A stretch of 7,214 nucleotides of DNA from Anaerolineales bacterium (GTDB taxonomy: Bacteria; Chloroflexota; Anaerolineae; Anaerolineales; UBA6663): the NCBI GenBank assembly GCA_016789165.1, contig JAEURL010000626.1, forward strand, positions 1 to 7,214, written 5' to 3'. Below the pieces are notes generated by a model, which worked only from the letters and a program-made list of their open reading frames with translations, was not told the DNA's origin and did no database searches. Made by a program: the position numbers and the translations under genes. Within the stretch, counting starts at the first letter, position 1. Each line of letters opens with the position of its first letter. This document shows, in pieces, positions 1 through 6,036 of this stretch.

Positions 1-426
1 CAGGTCGTCCAGGGCCCGCATCACTTCCTCGGCCGGCGTGGTGCCATCCCACATGTGCAGCCAGAGCAGGTCCAGGTAATCGGTGCCCAGGCGCTTCAGG
101 CTGGCGGCCACGGCCCGGCGCAGGTTCTTGCGGTGATTGCCGCCGAAGTTCGGGTCGGCGCGCCGTTCGGTGAGCGTGTACTTGGTGGCCAGCACGAAGT
201 GGTCGCGGTCGGCGGCCACGCACTCGCCCACCAGGCGCTCACTGGTGCCGTTGGTGTAGTTGCCGGCCGTGTCGATGAAGTTTCCGCCCGCCTCGGCGTA
301 GGCGTCGAAGAGGCGCCGGCTCTCGGCCGGCGGCGCCCCCCAGCCCCAGTCGTCGCCGAACGTCATCGTCCCCAGGCACAGTTCGGACACCCGCAGGCCG
401 CTGCGGCCCAACAGCTTGTAGCGCAT
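1..426 (-). CDS. Aldo/keto reductase, N-terminal 142 residues (3' end outside window)
   Basis: NAD(P)H-dependent oxidoreductase of the aldo/keto reductase superfamily, reducing aldehydes or ketones in the cytosol; the substrate is unknown. The protein starts MRYKLLGRSGLRVSELCLG, the typical first strand and helix of bacterial AKRs of the YajO/Tas/general-stress type. The catalytic tetrad is visible as Asp52 (FIDTA), Tyr57, Lys82 (LATK) and His124 (LWLHMWD). About 142 residues are present, against some 310-350 in the family, so the C-terminal cofactor-binding half lies beyond position 1. The ATG at 424-426 is supported by AGAGGAG about 7 nt upstream. The gene begins 14 nt after the merR stop codon, so the two are almost certainly co-transcribed and the reductase is probably the regulator's target, for example a detoxification enzyme for reactive carbonyls. 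The family call is secure; substrate and physiological role are not. Confidence 0.93.
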   Translation of the reverse strand, partial: MRYKLLGRSGLRVSELCLGTMTFGDDWGWGAPPAESRRLFDAYAEAGGNFIDTAGNYTNGTSERLVGECVAADRDHFVLATKYTLTERRADPNFGGNHRKNLRRAVAASLKRLGTDYLDLLWLHMWDGTTPAEEVMRALDDL

Positions 427-440
427 CTTGGTGGCTCCTC

Positions 441-1289
441 TTATTGGTCGGGTTCGACGGGCACTTGCAACTCAGTGACGAAGGCCTCGGCCGAGGGCGC
501 CAGGTAGGCGGCCGGCAAGGGCACCTCCAGGCCGTCCGCCCCAAAGCGCAGGTACACCTCGCGGGTTGGCCCCTTGGCCCGGTAGCGGTTGGCCTCGATC
601 CACAGGTACAGGGCGCTGGTCGCCCGATCGATCGTGGCGTAGTTGCCCACGTGGACCACGCAGGCCGCGGCCGGCACGGCGGGCAGCTCCCGGCACGTGA
701 TCGGCCCCTGCGCCGGCACCGGCCGCGTGACCGGGATGGCGACCTCCACGTCCACCTCTTGGTCGCGGTATTCGGGGTCGTGGTAGAGCGCCAGCGGCGG
801 GGCGGCCGCCCGGGCGCCGTGGGCGGCCACGTGGCGCTCCACGTCTTCAAAGAGCTGCTCGGTGTCGTCGGCGGTGGGCAGCACTTTCCGCAGGGTGGCC
901 GCTGTCAGCGCCGGCAGGGCGCGCAGCACCACCTCGGGCGCGGAGGCGGCGCCGGCCTCCAATTGGCGCAGGCGGGCGTCCACGGCCGCCAGGCGGGCCC
1001 GCTGCCGGCGGATCTCGTGCTCCACCTCGGCGCGCTTGGCCGTCAGCCACGCCTGGAAGCGCTCCGGCGCCGGCGCCTCGGCCAGCAGCTGGGCGATCTG
1101 TTCCAGGCTGAAGCCCAAATCCTTCAGGGCCAGGATGCGGTTGAGCCGCGGCAGCTGATCGGCCGTGTAATACCGATAGTCGGTGGCCGGGTCCACCCAG
1201 GCCGGCTTCAGCAGGCCCAGCTCATCGTAGTTGCGGAGCATCTTCACCGAGACGCGGCTGAGCTTGGAAAAATCACCTACGCGAAACAT
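441..1289 (-). CDS. MerR-family transcriptional regulator with GyrI/BmrR-like effector domain
   Basis: Ligand-responsive transcription factor of 282 residues. Residues 1-70 form the MerR winged helix-turn-helix: VGDFSKLSRVSVKMLRNYDELGLLKP at 4-29, then DYRYY at 37-41 and LKDLGFSLEQIAQLL at 55-69. Residues about 75-112 are a charged, Arg- and Glu-rich dimerisation coiled coil. Residues about 118-278 match the GyrI-like (AraC effector-binding) fold used by BmrR and Rob to bind small, often cationic or aromatic compounds; Glu244 in the REVYL strand sits where BmrR-type domains carry their buried ligand-binding glutamate. There is no metal-binding cysteine cluster, so this is a drug or metabolite sensor rather than a metal sensor. 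The ATG at 1287-1289 has AAAGG 5 nt upstream. A 19-bp-spacer promoter with a MerR dyad lies just upstream, pointing to autoregulation together with the adjacent aldo/keto reductase. The inducer cannot be predicted. Confidence 0.93.
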   Translation of the reverse strand: MFRVGDFSKLSRVSVKMLRNYDELGLLKPAWVDPATDYRYYTADQLPRLNRILALKDLGFSLEQIAQLLAEAPAPERFQAWLTAKRAEVEHEIRRQRARLAAVDARLRQLEAGAASAPEVVLRALPALTAATLRKVLPTADDTEQLFEDVERHVAAHGARAAAPPLALYHDPEYRDQEVDVEVAIPVTRPVPAQGPITCRELPAVPAAACVVHVGNYATIDRATSALYLWIEANRYRAKGPTREVYLRFGADGLEVPLPAAYLAPSAEAFVTELQVPVEPDQ

Positions 1290-1308
1290 AGACGCCTTTC
1301 ATGCCGGA

Positions 1309-1339
1309 ACTGTAGACCCTCCGCCGGGGGGAGAGTCAA
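1309..1339 (-). promoter_or_regulatory. MerR-type promoter and operator of the merR-aldo/keto reductase operon
   Basis: On the minus strand a -35 TTGACT (1339-1334) and a -10 TACAGT (1314-1309) are separated by 19 bp, longer than the usual 17. The spacer region holds a dyad, GACTCTCC (1337-1330) and GACCCTCC in inverted orientation (1322-1315), matching at 7 of 8 positions around a 7-bp centre. Overlong spacers with a GACYCTCC-type dyad are typical of BmrR/TipA/Mta-class promoters, where the MerR protein twists the DNA to realign the hexamers. The predicted transcription start is about 1302, a short distance before the merR ATG. The sequence match is direct; binding by this particular regulator is inferred. 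Confidence 0.85.
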
Positions 1340-1369
1340 GCCGGCCGCCGAAGATTTAAGGCTCCTTGC

Positions 1370-1398
1370 TTGTAGCACACCATAATCCTTGTTACAAT
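1370..1398 (+). promoter_or_regulatory. Sigma-70-like promoter of the kamA operon
   Basis: A -35 TTGTAG (1370-1375) and a -10 TACAAT (1393-1398) are separated by 17 bp in a locally AT-richer stretch. The predicted start is near 1405, giving a leader of about 180 nt before kamA. A small inverted repeat, AAGG-CT-CCTT (1358-1367), lies immediately upstream of the -35 and could be an operator, although it is short. The -10 is strong (5 of 6) and the -35 moderate (4 of 6). Confidence 0.6.
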
Positions 1399-1403
1399 CC
1401 CGC

Positions 1404-1439
1404 CAGATGTCGAGGCCAACCCCTCTTTGGGTGCATCTG
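1404..1439 (+). promoter_or_regulatory. Leader stem-loop at the 5' end of the kamA transcript
   Basis: CAGATG (1404-1409) is perfectly complementary to CATCTG (1434-1439), and between them CCAA/TTGG (1416-1419 with 1427-1430) or ACCC/GGGT (1419-1422 with 1429-1432) can form an inner stem. CGAGGC (1411-1416) can instead pair with GCCTCG (1453-1458), a pairing that crosses the first stem and would make a pseudoknot or an alternative fold. I recognise no known riboswitch class. The pairings are visible; any regulatory function is inference. Confidence 0.35.
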
Positions 1440-1440
1440 C

Positions 1441-1481
1441 AACCGCCCCTCTGCCTCGCGGCGCCCACGGCGGGTTTTTTT
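1441..1481 (+). terminator. Terminator-like hairpin with T7 tract inside the kamA leader (possible attenuator)
   Basis: CCGCC (1443-1447) pairs with GGCGG (1469-1473); with G1474 bulged, A1441-A1442 can also pair with the first T residues. An inner GCC-TCGC-GGC hairpin (1453-1462) fills the loop, and seven consecutive T follow at 1475-1481. It lies downstream of the predicted kamA start site and upstream of the kamA ribosome binding site, so if functional it would act as an attenuator or end a roughly 75-nt RNA. The stem is imperfect, hence moderate confidence. Confidence 0.4.
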
Positions 1482-1504
1482 CGTCCCGATCATGATCCGC
1501 CGGC

Positions 1505-1579
1505 CTCCTTTCGTCTGTTGCCCTCCAGTCCGTCAAACGCCGTTAGCGAGTCTTAGCCTGTCGTGGAGTTAAAAAGGAG
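1505..1579 (+). promoter_or_regulatory. kamA Shine-Dalgarno and a complementary anti-SD segment
   Basis: The kamA ribosome binding site AAAGGAG (1573-1579) lies 6 nt before the ATG and is close to ideal. CTCCTTT at 1505-1511 is its perfect 7-nt reverse complement in the same leader, so the mRNA can fold to bury its own ribosome binding site. Pyrimidine-rich 7-mers arise by chance, so the switch role is a hypothesis; the ribosome binding site itself is secure and fixes the kamA start. Confidence 0.5.
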
Positions 1580-1585
1580 CAACCG

Positions 1586-3001
1586 ATGAGTGCCCGAATC
1601 TTCCCGCGTGGCCGCCGCGCCCAGGCCTATGCCGATGTGCCGGAGGAGAAGTGGTATGACTGGCGCTGGCAGATGTCGAACCGCCTCAACACCGTGGGCG
1701 AGCTGGCCCGCGTCCTGGAGCTGAGCGAGAGCGAGCGCCAGGCCTTGGAGGCCCGCAATCTGTTCCGGGTGGATATCACGCCGTACTTCGCCTCGCTGAT
1801 CGATCCGCACGACCCGCACGACCCGATCCGGCAGCAGGTCATCCCCACCGCCCGCGAGCTGGCGCCGTTCACGTCCATGATGGAGGACTCGCTGGCCGAG
1901 GACCGGCACTCGCCGGTGCCCGGCCTGGTCCACCGCTATCCGGACCGGGTGCTGATGCTGGTGACCACCCAATGCGCGTCCTACTGCCGCTACTGCACGC
2001 GCTCGCGCATCGTGGGCGACCCCACCCAGACCTTCTCGCGCAAAGAGTTCGAAGCCCAGATTGACTACCTGGAGCGCACGCCGCAGGTGCGCGATGTGCT
2101 GCTCTCCGGCGGCGATCCGCTGGTGCTGGCGCCCAAGCTGTTTGAGGAGATCATCAGCCGGCTGCGCGCCATCCCGCACATCGAGATCGTCCGCATCGGC
2201 TCGCGCGTGCCGGTCTTCCTGCCGATGCGCGTCACGGCCGAGCTGTGCGACATGCTCCAGAAGTATCACCCGATCTGGATGAACATCCACGTCAACCACC
2301 CGAACGAAATCTCGGGCGAGCTGGCCGACGCCTGTGACCGGCTGACCCGCGCCGGCGTGCCGCTGGGCAACCAGAGCGTGCTGCTGGCCGGCGTCAACGA
2401 TTCGGTCCACATCCAGCGCCAGCTGGTGCATGATCTGGTGCGCATGCGCGTGCGGCCCTACTACCTGTACCAGTGCGACCTGGTTCACGGCGCCGGCCAC
2501 TTCCGCACCACCGTAGCCAAAGGCATCGAGATCATCGAGGGCCTGCGCGGCCATACCTCCGGCTACGCCGTCCCGCATTACATCGTGGACGCCCCAGGCG
2601 GCGGCGGCAAGATCCCGGTCATGCCCAACTACGTCGTCTCGCAGGCGCCGGGCAAGGTGGTCCTGCGCAATTACGAGGGCTTCATCACCACCTACACCGA
2701 GCCCGAGGACTACAACCCCCACGCCGTGGCGCCGCTGGAAGAGAAGGCGCTGCGCCGCCCGGAGCCCGGCCAGGCGGGCGTGCTGGGCCTGCTGCACGGC
2801 GAAGACATGTTCATCAAGCCGGCCCGCTTCGACGACGTGCACGCCCGCGGCGGCGGCACCCATCGTCTGAAGGCCGACGAAACCAAATGGCAGCCGCTGG
2901 GCATCGGCCATGCGCCCGACCTGATCGACGGCGCGGCCGCCGACCGGCCGCCCCAACTGGAGGCCGGCGATACCCCGCCGGCCTCTACTCCGGAGAAGTG
3001 A
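1586..3001 (+). CDS. kamA: KamA-family radical SAM/PLP aminomutase, lysine 2,3-aminomutase-like
   Basis: Predicted to move the alpha-amino group of an amino acid to C3, giving a beta-amino acid such as L-beta-lysine, using a [4Fe-4S] cluster, S-adenosylmethionine and PLP. The 471 residues contain the N-terminal WYDWRWQMSNR of the family (23-33), the radical SAM cluster cysteines Cys130, Cys134 and Cys137 (CASYCRYC), Arg139 for the substrate carboxylate, and the PLP lysine Lys342 in PGGGGK. Asp298 and Asp335 stand 37 apart, as do Asp293 and Asp330, which hold the lysine side-chain amine in the clostridial enzyme; glutamate-specific relatives replace both. The C-terminal CxCxxC zinc ligands and the partner Cys268 are absent (EDYNPHA; Ser273). 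The last 40 residues are Pro/Ala-rich and probably disordered. The start is fixed by AAAGGAG 6 nt upstream. It leads an operon, 4 nt ahead of the next gene. EpmB is unlikely: that protein is shorter and no epmA or efp is adjacent. Substrate could also be ornithine or arginine. Confidence 0.93.
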   Translation: MSARIFPRGRRAQAYADVPEEKWYDWRWQMSNRLNTVGELARVLELSESERQALEARNLFRVDITPYFASLIDPHDPHDPIRQQVIPTARELAPFTSMMEDSLAEDRHSPVPGLVHRYPDRVLMLVTTQCASYCRYCTRSRIVGDPTQTFSRKEFEAQIDYLERTPQVRDVLLSGGDPLVLAPKLFEEIISRLRAIPHIEIVRIGSRVPVFLPMRVTAELCDMLQKYHPIWMNIHVNHPNEISGELADACDRLTRAGVPLGNQSVLLAGVNDSVHIQRQLVHDLVRMRVRPYYLYQCDLVHGAGHFRTTVAKGIEIIEGLRGHTSGYAVPHYIVDAPGGGGKIPVMPNYVVSQAPGKVVLRNYEGFITTYTEPEDYNPHAVAPLEEKALRRPEPGQAGVLGLLHGEDMFIKPARFDDVHARGGGTHRLKADETKWQPLGIGHAPDLIDGAAADRPPQLEAGDTPPASTPEK

Positions 3002-3005
3002 GCGC

Positions 3006-4181
3006 GTGTCTACCTCTGAACCGTCCGACTCGTCGTCAACCCTGGCCCCCGGCTCCCGGCCCGTTTGGGAGCGCGGAGCCGGGGAGCCGGATCGCCCGCT
3101 GCGGGTGGCCGTCCTCTACAACTTGAAGGAGAACGCGCCCAGCCTGAACGGCAGCGCGCCGAAAGACGCCCTGGCCGAGCTGGACTCGATGACCAACGTG
3201 CAGGATTACTGCAACGCCCTGCGCGCCCTGGGGCACGCCGTGGTCGCCTTTGAGGGCGGCGCCGATCTGCCGCGCCGCCTGAGCGCGCATCCGGTGGATA
3301 TCTGCTTCAACACCTGCGAGGGCTTCCGCGGCGACTCGCGCGAGGCCCAGGTGCCGGCGCTGCTGGAGATGATGGGCGTGCCCTACACGGCCAGCCGGGT
3401 CATGGCCTTGGCCATCACCCTGGACAAGGCCATGACCAAGCGGGTCCTGCACTACTACGGCCTGCCCACGCCGGCCTTCCAGGAGTTCTTCGCCGCCGAC
3501 CAGCCGCTGGAGCCGCGCCTGGCCGAGCGCCTGGCCGCCGGCCGGCCGCTCTTCATCAAACCCAACCGCGAAGGCACCGGCATCGGCATCCACCGCGACT
3601 CGCTGGTCCGCGACGAGGCCAGCCTGCGCGCCCGGGTGGCCTACATGCTCAAGGCCTACCACGAGTCGGTGCTGGTGGAGGAATACGTGGAGGGCCGCGA
3701 CGTCACCTGCGGCCTGGTGGGCAACCTGCGGCCGGACGGCACGCCCGACGACGACCTGCACTTCTTCCCCATCTCGGAAGTGGACTATTCCGTCTATCCC
3801 CCCGGCACCGAGCCGTTTTACTCGTATGAGCTCAAGGTCGATCTGGCCGACAGCTACCGCAACCTGTGCCCGGCGCCGCTGCCCGACCATATCGCCGCCG
3901 AGGTGCGCCGGCTGACCCTGGAGACCTTCCGGGTCTGCGGCTGTTTAGACGTGGCTCGGGTGGATTTTCGTCTGGACGTGAACAACCACCTCCAGCCCAT
4001 GATCCTGGAGATCAACGCGCTGCCTGGCATCACGTCGATCAGCGACTTGACCCTGTGCGCCCTGGCCGAGGGCTGGACGCACTATCAACTGGTGCAGGCC
4101 GTGTTCAACGCCGCCGTCAAACGCCAGGGCTGGCGCCTGACCGGGGACCGCCAGCCGCAGGCGCTCGGGGCCGCCGCCTGA
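3006..4181 (+). CDS. ATP-grasp ligase, D-Ala-D-Ala-ligase fold (paralogue 1)
   Basis: Predicted to form an amide bond between two amino acids or amines through an acyl-phosphate made from ATP. It has 391 residues: a disordered Ser/Pro-rich tail (1-30), an N-terminal domain (VAVLYNL 34-40; FNTCEG 101-106; REAQVPALLEMMGVPYT 112-128), LDKAMTK (139-145), the nucleotide loop FIKPNREGTGIGI (183-195, Lys185), the VEEYVEGRD adenine-binding strand (224-232), and the metal-binding end with Asp320 (ARVD), Glu335 and Asn337 (EINALPG). The E. coli Ddl features GG-S-E-EVS near the N-terminus and the omega-loop Tyr216 are missing; Val278 follows the conserved Lys277. It is therefore a Ddl-like ligase of unknown substrates, not a confident cell-wall enzyme. 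The GTG start lies 4 nt after kamA, with GGAG about 10 nt upstream inside the kamA end, so translation is probably coupled. Its closest relative here is the next gene. Confidence 0.9.
   Translation: MSTSEPSDSSSTLAPGSRPVWERGAGEPDRPLRVAVLYNLKENAPSLNGSAPKDALAELDSMTNVQDYCNALRALGHAVVAFEGGADLPRRLSAHPVDICFNTCEGFRGDSREAQVPALLEMMGVPYTASRVMALAITLDKAMTKRVLHYYGLPTPAFQEFFAADQPLEPRLAERLAAGRPLFIKPNREGTGIGIHRDSLVRDEASLRARVAYMLKAYHESVLVEEYVEGRDVTCGLVGNLRPDGTPDDDLHFFPISEVDYSVYPPGTEPFYSYELKVDLADSYRNLCPAPLPDHIAAEVRRLTLETFRVCGCLDVARVDFRLDVNNHLQPMILEINALPGITSISDLTLCALAEGWTHYQLVQAVFNAAVKRQGWRLTGDRQPQALGAAA
3338..3371 (+). repeat. Near-identical 34-nt segment shared with paralogue 2 (4478-4511)
   Basis: The stretch encoding REAQVPALLEM differs from 4478-4511 at a single position out of 34, although the two genes have clearly diverged elsewhere. 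A second shared stretch covers the codons for LPTPAFQ (about 3462-3482 and 4602-4622). Both pairs are 1140 nt apart. They reflect tandem duplication with strong constraint or gene conversion, not a mobile element. Confidence 0.7.
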
Positions 4182-4232
4182 TCCGGGGCCGCCCGCCCAC
4201 CGCCTTTGTTCCGGTAAATACGAGAGGGCCGT

Positions 4233-5354
4233 ATGTCGCGACTGAAAGTGGCCGTCCTCGCCAACCTGAAGAAGAACGCGCCCAAGTTTCCGGGCATGGT
4301 CGACGATCACTGGGACGATCTAGATTCGGAATCCACGATCGAGGCCCTGCAGGAGGCGGTCCGGGCGGGCGGCCACGAGACCGCCTTTCTGGAAGGCGAC
4401 GCCGCGCTGCTCGGACGCCTGCAGGATTATCAGCCGGACCTGTGTTTCAACATCTGCGAGGGGCACTTCGGCGACGGGCGCGAGGCCCAGGTGCCGGCCC
4501 TGCTGGAGATGCTGCGCCTGCCGTACACCGGTTCGCGGGTGATGACCCTGGCGCTGGCGCTGGACAAACCGATGACCAAGCGCGTGCTGATGTGGCACGA
4601 CCTGCCCACGCCGGCCTTTCAGTCCTTTGAGAACGCCGCCGAGCCGCTGGACGACGACATGCTCTTCCCGCTCTTCGTCAAGCCCTCGCGCGAGGGCACC
4701 GGCATGGGCGTCAGCGGCAAATCCATCGTCAACGACGAGCAGGAATTGCGCGAGCAGGTGGACTTCATCGTCCGCAAGTACAAGCAGACAGCCCTGGTGG
4801 AGCGCTACATCGCCGGCCGGGAGGTGACGGTGGGGCTGGTGGGCAACATCGGCGGGGTGGCGGCGCGCCGCCTGCCGCAGCGCTACTACGTGACGAAGGA
4901 CCGCGATTACTCGGAGGCCGGCCTGGCCGCCCTGCGCGCCGGCGGCGTCACCTTCCTGCCGCCGATGGAGGTCAATCTCGAGCCGTTCAAGGACTCGGAC
5001 ACGGTCTACTCCAACCGCCTCAAGACCGACCTGGCGGAGGAGCTGGAGTACCTGTGCCCGGCGCCGCTCAAGCGCGAGCAGGTTCAGCAGCTCAACTGGC
5101 TCACGGCCGCCGTTTTCCGGGTGCTGGGCTGCAAGGACGTGGCGCGGGTGGATTTCCGCCTGGATGCCAACGACAATTTCAAGCCGTACATCCTCGAGAT
5201 CAACCCGCTGCCCGGTTTGGCCCCCGGCATCAGCGATCTGGTGATCGAAGCGGCGGCGATGGGCATCAGCCACGCCGAGCTGGTGAACATGATCCTGGAC
5301 GCCGCCATCGAACGGCACGGCCTGCGCCCCGGCCGGTTTGTTTCTTCGCCTTAG
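4233..5354 (+). CDS. ATP-grasp ligase, D-Ala-D-Ala-ligase fold (paralogue 2)
   Basis: Second ligase of the operon, 373 residues, clearly homologous to paralogue 1 along its length: VAVLANLKKNAP (6-17), FNICEG (72-77), REAQVPALLEM (83-93), LDKPMTK (110-116), the nucleotide loop FVKPSREGTGMGV (148-160, Lys150), VERYIAGRE (189-197), CPAPL (275-279), DVARVDFRLD (302-311, metal ligand Asp307) and EINPLPG (Glu322, Asn324). All ATP and magnesium residues are present, so it should be active. The acceptor side differs: 59 residues separate Asn205 from the omega-loop Lys264, against 37 in paralogue 1, and Thr265 occupies the Ddl Tyr216 position. This suggests a different or bulkier acceptor and sequential action of the two ligases. 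The ATG has GAGAGGG 4 nt upstream and follows the previous stop by 51 nt. No signal peptide is present, so it is cytosolic. Substrates are unknown. Confidence 0.9.
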   Translation: MSRLKVAVLANLKKNAPKFPGMVDDHWDDLDSESTIEALQEAVRAGGHETAFLEGDAALLGRLQDYQPDLCFNICEGHFGDGREAQVPALLEMLRLPYTGSRVMTLALALDKPMTKRVLMWHDLPTPAFQSFENAAEPLDDDMLFPLFVKPSREGTGMGVSGKSIVNDEQELREQVDFIVRKYKQTALVERYIAGREVTVGLVGNIGGVAARRLPQRYYVTKDRDYSEAGLAALRAGGVTFLPPMEVNLEPFKDSDTVYSNRLKTDLAEELEYLCPAPLKREQVQQLNWLTAAVFRVLGCKDVARVDFRLDANDNFKPYILEINPLPGLAPGISDLVIEAAAMGISHAELVNMILDAAIERHGLRPGRFVSSP

Positions 5355-5362
5355 CCATGGCT

Positions 5363-5414
5363 GGGTGACCCGGCGGCCTGGCGAGCGGGTGCTCGGACCT
5401 TCCCGCAGTCACCC
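5363..5414 (+). other. Inverted repeat in the ATP-grasp 2/GNAT gap
   Basis: GGGTGAC (5363-5369) is the exact complement of GTCACCC (5408-5414), enclosing a CGAGC-GGGT-GCTCG hairpin (5382-5395). There is no T tract, so it is not an intrinsic terminator; it could be an RNA-stabilising or translation-tuning structure just ahead of the weakly initiated acetyltransferase gene. Function is unknown and chance cannot be excluded at this GC content. Confidence 0.35.
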
Positions 5415-5444
5415 CGGCGCCTAGTCGTCTTGGAAGCTCTCACC

Positions 5445-5924
5445 TTGTCAGCCCTAGCCATTGCCCCCTCCCGCGCCGACGACCTGCCCGCCATCCTGGC
5501 GGCCGCCCGCAGCGTCGGCGTCTTCAATGCCGAGGAAGTCGGCACCGTCCAGGAGTTGTTTGAGGGCTACCTGCGCGACCCGCAGGTCAGCGGCTACAAC
5601 TTTCTGAGCTGCACGGCGGCCGGCGAACTGCTGGGCTTCGCGTGCTGGGGGCCGACCGCGCTCTCACAGGGCGCGGCTGACCTGTACTGGATCTGCACCG
5701 CCCAGGGCGCGCAAGGCCGGGGCGTGGCCCAGGCCCTGTTCGCGGCCGTTGAGGCCGCTGTGCGCCAGATCGGGCGCTGGCTGATCGTGATCTGGACCAG
5801 CAGCCGGCCCGACTACGCGCCGGCCCGCCGCTTCTATCAGCGCGTGGGCTGTGAACTGCAAACCCAGATCACCGACTTCTACGACCGGGGTGAGGACCTG
5901 TGCGTCTTCGTGCGCCGGCTGTGA
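5445..5924 (+). CDS. GNAT-family N-acetyltransferase
   Basis: Small acetyl-CoA-dependent acetyltransferase of 159 residues, predicted to acetylate a primary amine. The N-terminus (IAPSRADDLPAILAAA) is the usual first strand and helix. Motif A is LYWICTAQGAQGRGVAQALF (80-99), with the pyrophosphate-binding loop QGRGVA at 90-95; motif B is WTSSRPDYAPARRFYQRVGC (117-136), with the candidate general acid Tyr131; the C-terminal strand ends FVRRL. There is no ATG. I chose the TTG at 5445 because GGAAG lies 8 nt upstream; an earlier in-frame TTG at 5430 would add five residues but has no Shine-Dalgarno. The frame is continuous with paralogue 2 back to its TAG at 5352-5354. Same-strand position behind the aminomutase and ligases suggests it acetylates the pathway product or intermediate, formally like AblB (YodP) on beta-lysine, but it is much shorter than AblB and not obviously its orthologue. 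Confidence 0.88.
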   Translation: MSALAIAPSRADDLPAILAAARSVGVFNAEEVGTVQELFEGYLRDPQVSGYNFLSCTAAGELLGFACWGPTALSQGAADLYWICTAQGAQGRGVAQALFAAVEAAVRQIGRWLIVIWTSSRPDYAPARRFYQRVGCELQTQITDFYDRGEDLCVFVRRL

Positions 5925-5969
5925 CGTCCGCCGCGCCTTGTGCATTTTGTACAGGTTGAAGCCGAATCA

Positions 5970-6017
5970 AATTGTCCGGAATTGCCACTAACCGTAAAAC
6001 TTTAAGGTTAATTGTCC
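5970..6017. repeat. AT-rich repeat cluster upstream of the third ligase promoter
   Basis: AATTGTCC occurs twice in direct orientation (5970-5977 and 6010-6017), 40 nt apart. Between them TAACC (5989-5993) and GGTTA (6006-6010) form an inverted repeat whose inner TAAA/TTTA extends the symmetry with one mismatch. The cluster ends about 20 nt before the predicted -35, a plausible position for activator or repressor sites. This stretch is strikingly AT-rich compared with the genes on both sides. Protein binding is inferred only from the symmetry. Confidence 0.4.
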
Positions 6018-6036
6018 AATTTTAAGACTAGACATA

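Noticed and set aside
444..1385. Long plus-strand open frame opposite merR
   Set aside because: It mirrors a gene with clear MerR and GyrI-like domains; its translation is low-complexity Gly/Arg/Gln and matches no family.
1407..1556. A 49-codon ATG-started frame in the kamA leader, beginning about 2 nt after the predicted transcription start (possible leaderless leader peptide)
   Set aside because: No ribosome binding site, Pro-rich composition without lysine codons or a recognisable peptide, and the frame crosses the terminator-like hairpin; open frames of this length are common at this GC content.
1553..2956. Long minus-strand open frame opposite kamA, with similar ones opposite the ligase genes
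   Set aside because: Shadow frames produced by GC-rich codon usage; compositions are His/Val/Gly/Arg biased and no domain is recognisable, while the plus strand has complete conserved enzymes.
1586..3001. Identification of the aminomutase as EpmB (EF-P lysylation pathway)
   Set aside because: At 471 residues it is much longer than EpmB, has the full KamA N-terminal region, and neither epmA nor efp is adjacent.
3006..5354. Annotation of the tandem ligases as cell-wall D-Ala-D-Ala ligases (ddl) or van-type resistance genes
   Set aside because: The Ddl N-terminal motif and omega-loop Tyr are missing and there are no murF, vanH, vanX or other cell-wall genes nearby; kamA and GNAT context points elsewhere.
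1586..5924. AblA/AblB osmolyte operon (N-epsilon-acetyl-beta-lysine)
   Set aside because: The acetyltransferase is only about 160 residues, well short of AblB, and two ATP-grasp ligases lie between it and kamA, which the osmolyte pathway does not need.
5925..5960. Possible intrinsic terminator after the GNAT gene
   Set aside because: No stable stem precedes the short TTTT at 5945-5948, so read-through into the third ligase cannot be excluded.
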